Under the pieces are notes generated by a model, which made no database searches, was not told where the DNA came from, and saw only the letters and a program-made list of their open reading frames with translations. A stretch of DNA of 64,000 bases, taken from contig OX485807.1 in the NCBI GenBank assembly GCA_950295325.1, positions 2,296,501-2,360,500 of the forward strand, given 5' to 3'. A program made the translations under genes and the position numbers. The DNA comes from Polytrichum commune (lineage: Eukaryota; Streptophyta; Polytrichopsida; Polytrichales; Polytrichaceae). Positions 48,226-57,717 of this stretch are shown here, one piece after another (within the stretch, counting starts at the first letter, position 1; each line of letters opens with the position of its first letter).

Positions 48226-48263
48226 CTCTCGCCCAACTTTGGTAGTCCTGTAGTCGGACACAC

Positions 48264-48291
48264 AGACCCTGTGCGTTAACGCACAGGGTCT
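48264..48291. repeat. Family C palindrome, 28-bp perfect
   Basis: The core CCCTGTGCGT plus inverse at 48267-48288 extends three more bases on each side (AGA / TCT). It ends 40 bp before a TATTTAAA. Confidence 0.9.
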
Positions 48292-48331
48292 GCCCTTGTA
48301 GTTTGGGGTGAGCGGCCACCCTAATCGTACA

Positions 48332-48340
48332 ATATTTAAA
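48332..48340 (+). promoter_or_regulatory. TATA box of the ParB-like gene 2
   Basis: AATATTTAAAGG lies about 125 bp upstream of ATG 48461 and 40 bp downstream of a family C palindrome, an operator-like layout. Confidence 0.45.
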
Positions 48341-48460
48341 GGTGCAAATGGCAGTGTCTAGAATAATTTTTGTCATTCTTCTCTGTGTTCGTGGTATTCT
48401 GTTGTTATTGTTGTTGCTGTTGCTATTGCTATTGCTATTTCTACTGATGATGATTCTACA

Positions 48461-50010
48461 ATGCAATTAAATCAAGATCGTCCATCTCAACAAGTTCATC
48501 ATCATCAGGACATGTCGTCAAATCTTCATAATAAGAAAAAAATAAAAATAAATGAATCCCTCGATGATTTTGACTCGGATGAAGATAATGATGGTGACAA
48601 TAAAACTTATCAAGAGAAAGTGTGGGAGTTTACGAACAAACGAAAGGTCAATTCCACTTCCACAATTTCCTCCATCCGTACTGGACCTAATGCTCGCTTG
48701 CGTGTACCCTTATGTCACATGGTTCCTATGCCGATTGTGCGTCCTGCTTTGAAGGGTAACATTACTAAATTGGAGGCTGATTTTTTAAATGGTTATCGTG
48801 ATGGTGACCGTGTGTTTTATATATCGGCCACCGATTCTAAGGGAAACTTTCAATTCGTGGATGATGAGGTTCGCGCATCTTGGAGCCCAAATTGGGCTCA
48901 AGCCAATGCCCTGTTTGAATCTCAATTGGATACAGATTTGTCATTGACGTCATACAAGAACAAGATGTTTTTTATATGGGATGGAAATCATAGATTTTTT
49001 GCTTGGAGAAATTATATTAACTGCGTATATACCGAAGATTATGAACGTCATGTCTTTGTAGATTCTATCATTTTGGCGCCCGAGTCTGACGACATTCCAA
49101 GTTTGTTGACTACTATGCATGACATCAACAAGTAATGTTCTTACCTATTTTTAGTTTATATTTTGTTTTCCAAATTATATCATCATGAATCTAATCAATT
49201 TAATATTTTTTTCAGGTCAACCGAAAATTCTCACGTATCCACCAATTTGGTGCATACTTTATATCGGATGCAAAGTATTGGCACCATGCCTTTGACTTCC
49301 TTCAGAAAGCAACTGGATCCAAAGAGTTATAAACGATGTGAAGAGAAGTCCGTCGAAACTTGGTATTCTTTTACACGACCAATTTTTTTGGATTACATGT
49401 ACAGTGTAAGTTCTTCTACCATTGCTAATATGTGCCTTTTGTTTATTCATCTTCATTTTATATTACATCTATATGTACTTATAAATATTGACTTTTGTTT
49501 GATTTTTCAGTAAGAACTTGCTGAGGCTAGTGATATTGCTCTCAACCAGTACAATGAAACTCATCCTCTTGAACGTATATCAGACGGAGTTTCAAAAGCA
49601 ATATCCGCAGCTGTCAACAAAAAACGTGCAATGTTATCTTCTAGTTTTACGAAACAACTAGCGATTGCCGACATCAACCTTACCTCTGCTTTCCCTGAAC
49701 AAGTTAAGCACCATTGGGGTTCATTTTCGGTGCCTGAAATGCTCCAAGGGAAACTTCATCATGTTGCTGTCAGTAATGTGGATGCAGAAATCAAAGTTGG
49801 ATGGCTCAAGCTTTGAAATGGCAACAGATTTGACAAAGATGTATTGCATTTCCCGAAATCGCCCCTCTCTGATTCTGCACTTGATGATTGGTTATCAAAG
49901 TCTACATATTGTATTCTTTCATCTCCTCTTCAGTTGCCTGTAGATGTGCCTACTCTCTCCGAGTATATCCAAACCTGGAAGTTTGCGGCTTTCAATTCAA
50001 TATTCTATCG
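48461..50010 (+). pseudogene. ParB/sulfiredoxin-like gene 2 (DGNHR motif), decayed and truncated
   Basis: Exon 1 (48461-49131) starts MQLNQDRPSQQ, has an acidic region, then VPLCHMVPMPIVRPALKGN, ITKLEADFLNGYRDGDRVF and MFFIWDGNHRFFAWRNYI. This order (Arg/Pro strand, helix, DGxHR followed by helix) matches the ParB/Srx N-terminal fold, whose known members bind or hydrolyse nucleotides and in ParB bind DNA. Exons 2 (49216-49405) and 3 (from 49511) follow with good GT-AG borders. Exon 3 opens with TAA and has TGA at 49813-49815. The frame then stays open to about 50010, where gypsy sequence begins, so the 3' end is lost. Function is inferred from the motif only. Upstream lie family B and C palindromes. 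Confidence 0.6.
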
Positions 50011-50011
50011 T

Positions 50012-51685
50012 GAATCTAATGTGGCAATAGGGAGTGCGCTTTGTCAAGCAACGGGAGAAAAAGAGAAGGATCAACCTATAGCTTATGCGAGTAAGCAATT
50101 GACCCCCGCCGAAAGAAACTACTCTACAACGGAGAGGGAGTGCCTAGCCATGGTGTTTTCCGTTAAAAAGTTTAGGCATTACCTCATGTGCAACCCGGTT
50201 GTATTTTTTGTTGACCACATGGCTATCAAGTATCTAATTAACAAGGCGGAGTTAAGTGGTAGGTTAGCTAGGTGGGTTTTGTTATTAGAAGAATTCGACT
50301 ACACGGTGGAATATAAACCGGGTCGTATGCATTTACAAGCGGACCACTTGTCTAGGTTGTCGGAGGAGATAGGAAAAAATCCGGTAAATGATATGTTAGT
50401 AGATGATAGCCTCTTTGTGGTCACTTCTACACCGGAGTGGTATGCGGGCATAGTGGAATTTCTAACAACCCACAAGTTGCCCAAAGAGTGGACAAAAGAA
50501 GAGAGAAGGAAGGTGAGGGTAAATAGTAGGCAATTTGTTGTAGTGGGCCATAGGTTGTTTAGAAGGGGGTCCGATGGTATTTTACGACGATGCGTGTCAA
50601 AAACGGAGGTTGAAGCGATTTTAATCGCTTGCCACGATAGCGCTTGCGGCGGTCACTTCTCGGGTCAACTCACCGGGCAAAAAATACTTAGAGCGGGCTA
50701 CTTTTGGCCTACACTATTTAAGGACGCCCATGACTATGTAAGGAAATGCGACGCTTGCCAACGGTATGCCCGAGACGACCTTAGAATGGAGATGCCTTTA
50801 CATGTATCATTACCCTTAATTCCTTTCGAAAAATGGGGCATCGACTATGTGGGTGAGGTCCATCCCCAATCTTCAAAAGGAATGAAATATATTGTGGTGG
50901 CAACCGAGTACCTCACCAAGTGGGCGGAAGCCAAAGCGGTGAAGACCGACACGGCGGAACACGCGGCAACATTTATGTACGAAAACATAATTTCGCGGTT
51001 CGGGGTGCCGAAGATCCTAGTAAGCGATAGGGGTACTCACTTTTTGAATGACTTGATTCGAGAGATGACAGAGAAATTTAAAATTGATCACCGGAAGACT
51101 ACTTCCTACCACCCACAAACCAATGGACAAACGGAAAGGGTTAACGGAATTTTGGTGAGTATACTACGCAAGACGGTTATAGACTCGAAGCGGGATTGGG
51201 ATACGAAACTAACGGCGGCACTTTGGGCATACCGTACAACCTATAAGGTAACTACGCGTGCTACACCATTTTCCTTAGTCTATGGTCTTGAAGCGACACT
51301 ACCAATCGAATATGAAGTCGAGTCACTTAGGGTGGCCGTGAGTACGAGACTTACCGAAAGTCAATCCTTACGAAATCGACTAACCGATTTGGAAGCACTT
51401 GACGAAGGGAGGAGAATGGCGGCTCAACATATTGAGGCAATCCAAAGAAGGAGAAAGATTACTTTCGACAAACGACATAAGAGAAGGGCCCTAACACCGG
51501 GAATGATGGTCATGATTCAAGACGCACGAAAGCTTGAATTTCCGGCGAAATTCAATGCGGTATGGTTAGGACCTTACCTTGTCTATGAGGTCTTTCCTAA
51601 TAATTCAATTCAATTGGAAACGTTGAATGGTGAGCTCTTTCCTACCCGTACATCGGGAAGTAGATGTAAGGAGTACCGAGCTTGA
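50012..51685 (+). pseudogene. Ty3/gypsy polyprotein fragment: RNase H and integrase
   Basis: The open frame starts within RNase H (SNVAIGSALCQATGEKEKDQ, PIAYASKQLTPAERNYSTTE, RHYLM, FFVDHMAIKYLI, KPGRMHLQADHLSRL). It continues with the H2C2 zinc finger (HDSACGGHF ... CDACQ) and the integrase core with Asp in IDYVGEVHP, Asp in VSDRGTHF and Glu in NGQTERVNG, then WAYRTTYK and a C-terminal domain ending CKEYRA. The first RNase H Asp block and all upstream gag, protease and RT are missing. The fragment is fused in frame to the ParB-like gene 2 remnant. No stops occur in it, so the loss is recent. Confidence 0.9.
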
Positions 51686-51746
51686 CTAGGCAACTTACCC
51701 TTGGAGCAAGAGATGTTTGGATTCATCCCCCGATGGTCGCCAATTA

Positions 51747-53621
51747 TGTGAGCCCAAAAGGGTGCCCACATTTAGTCTTAGACCCTTGAAACGTTAGTTG
51801 ATGCACTTTGAAGTAGCATGTTACTTCACAAAAATATAAAAAGAGTGAAATGTTAGTCTTAGAAGTACCATGTTGTAAGAGGCTAGGATGTGAGTTGTTA
51901 TTGTATTTTTACCTTCGGAAGGATTTGAGTGAATGAGGATAGGTAAGGAGAACTTGGATTGAGTAGTTAGTGAGTAGGCTAGTACAAATGGATGGAGACA
52001 ACCAAAGTGACTCAAGAGGCAAGTGCATTCGAATTGGGATGAATGGAGGATCACATGGAGCGCACAAGTGGACCACCTCATCATGGCCACTTAATGGGGA
52101 AGGCCCAAGGAAGAATGCAAGGTGGAGGATAAGCAAATTCTCAAAGCACCAATCAAATCACGAGTTAAGCATCGTGGTTTGAATTAAGTGGTGAGCGACG
52201 ATTTGGGAAAGTAAGGGGAGAAAGTTATGGCGGCGGAAAGCGAAGGAGGCTAAGTTTGGGTTGAAGCATCCCAAGTTTGGTAAAGTGTGGTAGGTAGAAA
52301 GCCAAGGCTAGTTAAATGTTCGAATTAGGATCCTTGTTGATCATTTGAGGGAGGAAGGCTTAGAAGATAGGATTGGCGCCTACTAAGTAGGAGGAAATCT
52401 CAAGGGCTTATCGTGAGCCTTGAGGGTGCTCACCCCCTCAAGCTTACTATATAATCCCTCATTCTTCCCTCACTCATCCTCTCTTTCCTTTGTGCTCCAA
52501 GGCACCCCACGAGTTATAAGTGTGGGTGTGGGAAGCCATATTGGAGCACATGTGTGTGCTTAGTTTTTAGTTTGAGAGCCAAGGCTTGTTAGCCTTGAAG
52601 AGGGCTTGACCTCTTGGTAGAATTAGTGTTGACGTGAAGGATTTTAAAGTTAATTTATGATTCCAATTTGTGGTACTTTAAGTTCATGTTTTGAATACAC
52701 GTGGTTGCAAGTTCCATGTTTAAGAGTTGAGCACTTGATGTTGTGATGAGTGCAAAAATATACTTGTGTGAATTAGTTAGTCTTAGTGAAGTTAGGAAAT
52801 TCTCTCTCCCCCTCTCCTCTCTAGGATTTTAGGATTTTAGGATTAGAGAAGAATTGTGTGATTAGAAAGGGGTTGTTAGTAGAATTAGGGAAATTAGGTA
52901 GGAAGATTAGTTAAGGGCTTGAATAATTAGTGAGGTAGTTGGGGATTACAACTACAAAGTTCTGGGTTCATGAAGGAGCCGGGTTTATGAAGGAGCTGGG
53001 TTTGTTTAGTTAGAAAGTAAAGAGCTGGGTTTATGAAGGACCTGGGTTTGTTTAGTTAGAAGCTAAGGAGCTGGGTTCATGAAGGAGCTGGGTTTGTTTA
53101 GTTAGAAGCTAAGGAGCTGGGTTCATGAAGGAGCTGGGTTTATGAAGGAGCTGGGTTTGTTTAGTTAGAAGCTAAGAAGCTGGGTTCATGAAGGAGCTGG
53201 GTTTATGAAGGAGCTAGGTTTATGTAATTAGAAAGTAAAGAGATGGGTTCATGAAGGAGCTTAGTAGATAGCCTACCTAATTAGCTCATAGACAAGTAGT
53301 TAGTTACATTATGCTAGTTAGTGTTATGTGTGGCTTTCACAAGTAAATGTATTTGAGATTGACTATAGAGAATAGTGTTTTTTTAACACTTGCATCCTCT
53401 CTTTAAAAATAAACCACGTGCACAACTTAATGGAGAATGTGGAGCACTCTCGCGATGGCAAGACAAAGGAAGCAAAGACCAAAGTTAAATCCAAGACCAC
53501 TTGAAGGGTGAACCTTGCACTATGGACTCATCCAAGTCCAAATCCAATACCGCGGAGGAATGTGAGCCCAAACCCACTACTCGGACTACGGACGCTTAAG
53601 GGTGGGGGGTTTGGCCTCACA
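51747..53621 (+). mobile_element. Gypsy 3' LTR (1875 bp)
   Basis: It starts TGTGAGCCC about 60 bp after the integrase stop and ends GGCCTCACA at 53621, so the ends are 6-bp inverted repeats TGTGAG/CTCACA with TG...CA. The duplicated receptor kinase sequence begins at the very next base (53622). A tandem repeat lies inside (about 52960-53270). The 5' LTR is absent from the window. Confidence 0.75.
52960..53270. repeat. Tandem repeat inside the gypsy LTR
   Basis: Units of GAAGGAGCTGGGTT, TTTAGTTAGAAGCTAAGG and variants recur about six to eight times. Confidence 0.85.
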
Positions 53622-55000
53622 CGGTGGCAAAGTGCCAACAATGGATGCATCACTCAGTGTCCTATACAAGAGCATCACTCATCCCAAATGAGGATATTGT
53701 CTCAAACTTCAAATCGTCCTCAAGACATATCCACAGTGAAACAGAATCACAGGTCCCAAACTCATTACATCATCCAAAATCTCCAATGCCAGAACATCAA
53801 CAGGAGACCCCATCCCTCTTTGCCCTCTGTTTTCTTGGGTTCCGTCTTCTACAACTTTCTAACCTCACTACAATAAGTAGTCCTATTAAGTAGTGTGGAT
53901 TACCACATGTAATTATGCATTGTTATAATTTTTTAACAGAATCATCATTTATTACCAAGTTATAGTTTGCTCCTTTATGTGCATACAAAGTATTTATGTT
54001 GTGTGGTCAGAAAGTGATGATGTTAGTAAAACGTTACAACAATAAGCAACCAACACTAATAGGACATTCTAAGTGTATCTTCTCCCTGTTCATTCTCTAC
54101 TAAGTAGGTGCACCTATTTCGGTTTGTGATCCATTGTGCATACCGAAAAGCAAGGGTAAAAGTAGGTACAAAGCATATGATAAATGGTCAGGTTCTCCAA
54201 CTTGTGACATAAGTAGCATGTCATTGACTTATAAGAAACTCCAACAAGTTGGACCAACCCTTAAGAGTACCTCTAAGAGCCTTACATTAGGATGTAACAT
54301 GCACGCTTTGGCAGAGTCTTACATGCCGATGATATAGACGTTCCAGTGTGTACTCGAGTTAGATTGTAGTTGATCCCAGCAAAGTACACCTATCCAAGAG
54401 TCACTGAAGCAAGGATAAGTATCCCACCCACTTTCCCAGCCTGCTAAATTGATTTCGGGGTCTAGTGTACTGCCATTCCATGCTTTCCAAATATTGTGGA
54501 GTGCGTTCACTGTCATGGCCCCAACAGCCCACATTGAAACCATCAAAATGATCATGCACCACTCCATGTTAGTAATTGTCATGCTAGCCACAGTGAAGTA
54601 AGCGTGTGTATCAACATCCTGGTCCAAAGTAAACATGTGGTGCGCCCACACGATAAATCTAGTTGTTCCAACCCTTTATAGTCGCCAGAGATGACAAAGA
54701 AGTATACGACATCTTAAGCCCTATAGCTCACAAGTAATACCAGCAAGATCCAACCATACACTATCATGGTCCGAGTTGGTTTCCCCACATGTGGCTCGTC
54801 CATGGCAAAAAAAAATTCAACTTTTGCGGCTTCTTGCCGCATAAGTGCGATCGTGATAATCACCCCGCAGGAATATGCGTGCGCCCTTGACGGGCAACTA
54901 CAACCATTTACAGAGCCACATTTTCAATGACTTAATTAGCTAAGGACTCTCTTCCCTTTTTTGCTCACTTATGACTCAGAAGCAGCCAGGCCTCTAACAC
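53622..55000 (-). pseudogene. Second copy of the receptor kinase 5' end (exon 1 and part of the first LRR exon)
   Basis: 53622-54567 aligns with 9561-10505 at high identity, including the intron. Exon 1 (54566-54324) again encodes [30 protein letters not shown] and W.GVLCW. The LRR exon stops at 53622, where an LTR begins, so no kinase can follow. After exon 1 the copies diverge for about 386 bp: 54568-54953 has no counterpart in copy 1. Similarity resumes at TTTTTTGCTCACTTAT (about 10515 and 54957) for some 40 bp. Confidence 0.85.
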
Positions 55001-55387
55001 TATATTCGGTATTTGGAGACTTTTTGTTGATTATGAGACTATATAAGGATGCACCTTTCAAAATTGGACCAGTAATGACGACTAAAAATTCCATATGTAT
55101 AATGGTATGCTACTATTATTATACATAAAGGCATGGAAGTGAACAAAAATGTGAGGCATACATGAAAATAGTTGCGTATGAAATGACAACTCGTTATGAA
55201 TGGAAGGGAAGGTGCGAAGAATGAATGGAAGTTGAATGAATTAATTGGGATTGAAATACAATTATAATGGAAATACCATCAATGTCTTGAGTAACTTGGA
55301 ATAGCATAGAAAGTAAGCACTTAAATATGTTCTACACCTAAGCCCATTTAGGGAGTCCGTCCCACTAGTACGCTTCTAGACGTCACA
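55001..55387. other. Gene-free stretch
   Basis: No gene or repeat that I can support. Confidence 0.35.
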
Positions 55388-55416
55388 CTAGTCCGACCCA
55401 TTATTTTTTTTTGCGG

Positions 55417-56393
55417 CTAAGCCCTTTTTTTTGGCGGCCTCCATGGCTCTAAAAATCTCAGGCCCACGACTGTATCCTTGTGTGTTGCCTGGACAGGAAT
55501 ATGTGTCGTTCTTGCATGTTTCAGGACGCGCTCCCGAATTGTAAGAGGTGGTATTATAAGTAGAATGCGAGGGTGTTTGCGAAAGGGAACGTCTTGCGCT
55601 TCTCCGGAGGGCCAGACAACGATCGGACTCGGAAGATGCGGCCTTGAGGGCGTGCCTATCCAAGGAGGACGTGGAGGAGGGCCGGGCACCAAGCGAGCGG
55701 GTAACCACCTGCGAAACAACGTCATAGGAAGATAAGAATAGGAATGGAGTGGGGAAAATAATGAGGGCGGTTTGGGATGGGCGCTCGTAAAGAGAACGGC
55801 ACGCAAACGGAAGACAAGGAAAGCAAAAGCGAGAAAGGGGTTCAGGGTTGAGGAGGGCACCTTGGCTTTGGGGACGTCCATGCGGGGAACGGTGGGAACG
55901 AGGGGGGCGTCGACGGGAGCATCCGGAGCCGATGGAACTATTGCAATTATGTTGGATGACGGGGGGGAGTCGAGGCGTGGAGGGCCCACGATCGCGGAGG
56001 ACGTTGCGGGGGGAGGAACGGAGTCGGCGGGGGAGGTGTGGCAACGGGGGCCTTCCATGCGGAGACGCCGGCTCGGCCCGCGACGAGCGACGGCGTCGTC
56101 CCTCGAGGGCGAGAGGTGTCCCAAACGAACGAGCGTCCGTTTCTCCTTGGAGAGGGGGGAGGGCGACGGGGCGTAGGCGCGGGCGACAAGTGGTGGGGGC
56201 GGGCTGTTGACGACGCCGTCGTCGATGCCGACGTCGCGGGAGTAATCCACGGCCGAGGCCGCGTCGACCGCCGAGAACTGGTAGAGGGATGGCAATTGGA
56301 AGCCCGTGACGTCGCGGGAAGGGGAGGCAGGGGGCGAGAGGGGACGGGAAGGGCCGTCGACCATAGGGGCGTCGCATATGGGGGCAGACTATG
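55417..56393 (-). CDS. Proline/serine-rich ORF, unknown
   Basis: An AG acceptor at about 56394 precedes a ~325-codon minus-strand frame (SAPICDAPMVDGPSRPLSPP ...). It is Pro/Ser-rich and disordered, ending LEPWRPPKKRA. The GC is high and two other frames are also open over much of it, so frame choice is uncertain. It lies downstream of the FCP1-like gene on the same strand. It may be a separate gene or an unspliced 3' part. Confidence 0.35.
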
Positions 56394-56499
56394 GGCAAGA
56401 ACAACAACAACAACAATCACAACAACAAAAGACATCCAAAAACGAAGCAAGCATTAGTAAATGTGAACCACATGATACAAGCAAACACATGGAGGCATT

Positions 56500-57268
56500 T
56501 CAAATCAATTTATTGAGTTTGGCGAGCCTCATGATGCTCTTGAATACATTATCGCGGGGGCTTAGCGCCGCATTGCCGAAGGGGTTGGACCTAACAAAAA
56601 ATGGTATGCTACCGGCGTGGAGCACGAGCCTTCTAAGGTAGGGGGCTAGCCTATCGACCAAAAATGTGTCTTGCCTATCGCCGGTCCAAGTGTCCGGGAA
56701 GATGACGTTGCCCGGGGGGTTCAAGACGCTCTTGGTGGGGCTGTCGTCGATGAGGACGGTGTTCTCTGGAGTCGGCCACCACCCGTGCGGCGTCCCTTGC
56801 AGACGGGGGACGCCTCGCCAGAGTCTCGAGCGGAGGACCTTGAGGAACTGTTGTCCTCCGCCCCGACCGCCAAACTTGGGCACCGGTTGACCTTTCTCGT
56901 CGAGCAGCTCGTCGCAGTCCTCTTGGCCGAGGACGAGGCAAGGGCTCGGGAGATCGCGGAACAAGAAGTGCACGATGGGCTCGGTGTTCTCCATGACCAT
57001 GGAGCTCCACATAATGACGTGAGCGAACTCGACCACCTCGCGAAGGAAGTCACGCAAGCCGGGACGGGCGCGGACAGCCTTGCGGTTAATGAGGGTGTCG
57101 AGCTCGCCGTCGTAGTCCCTTTCGTCGGGGTGACGGAAGGGACGCGTGGGGACCCTTGGGATGTGTTGGGTGTGACACAACACCCCGTTGAGGTCAAAAA
57201 CGATGAAAGGTTTGTTCCGGGTGGGAGGTCCACTGGTAGAGGGGTTGCGACCAATCTCCGGGGGGTCC
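56500..57268 (-). CDS. FCP1-like HAD phosphatase domain protein
   Basis: From an AG acceptor at about 57269 the frame reads DPPEIGRNPSTSGPPTRNKP, then FIVFDLNGVLC, the HAD motif I. Then ARPGLRDFLREVVEFAHVIM and WSSMVMEN (motif II region), and NTVLIDDSPTKSVLNP with the motif III/IV acidic pair, ending AKLNKLI at 56500. The layout matches FCP1/SCP/TIM50-type phosphatase domains. Motif I is DLN rather than DxD, so catalysis is uncertain although Asp1 is present. An upstream exon is expected but not identified. Family A palindromes lie just upstream. Confidence 0.6.
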
Positions 57269-57400
57269 TGTGATGAACAACGCGACTAGTTTAATTCTAT
57301 GATCCAATAATGAAATTTTGCGTAGAAAATGAAGACGGTGCATTATGGGGAAAGACGAGGAAGTGAGGAGAGTGCAAGGAAAATGTGCTCAAGGGCACAC

Positions 57401-57555
57401 TTGCGAACGAGCGTTCGTGAATGAAGGCTGCGGGGGCGGTGCGCATCATTTACGAGCGCTCGTTCGTGAGCGCGGCTACACGTACATTAATGAGCGGTCA
57501 TTCGCGAATGAGGTGGACAGTGGGTCGCAGCCTTTCACGAACGAGCGTTCGCGAA
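57401..57555. repeat. Family A palindromes upstream of the FCP1-like gene
   Basis: Sites at 57401, 57449 and 57534 plus a degenerate one near 57489. Arms read TTGCGAACG, TTTACGAGCG and TTCACGAACG. Centres are AG, CT and AG. Confidence 0.8.
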
Positions 57556-57717
57556 TGAGGTGGGTATGCAAGAATGAACATAATCTCATCAACATATACA
57601 ACATACGAGAAGGGGTCGAGGGCAGAGAATTTGAAGCAACGCGATGCAGATAACATAGGCTCATATATTAATCCGTTGAATATTTACATTTCTCACGTGA
57701 TAGTCTATCACATTTTC

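Noticed and set aside
47965..48466. Repeated-peptide ORFs (e.g. GRTTQT, SNDPN)
   Set aside because: These are readings of the family B palindrome array on either strand, not proteins.
57345..57653. Plus-strand ORF with NERSF-type repeats
   Set aside because: The repeated peptides are translations of family A palindromes.
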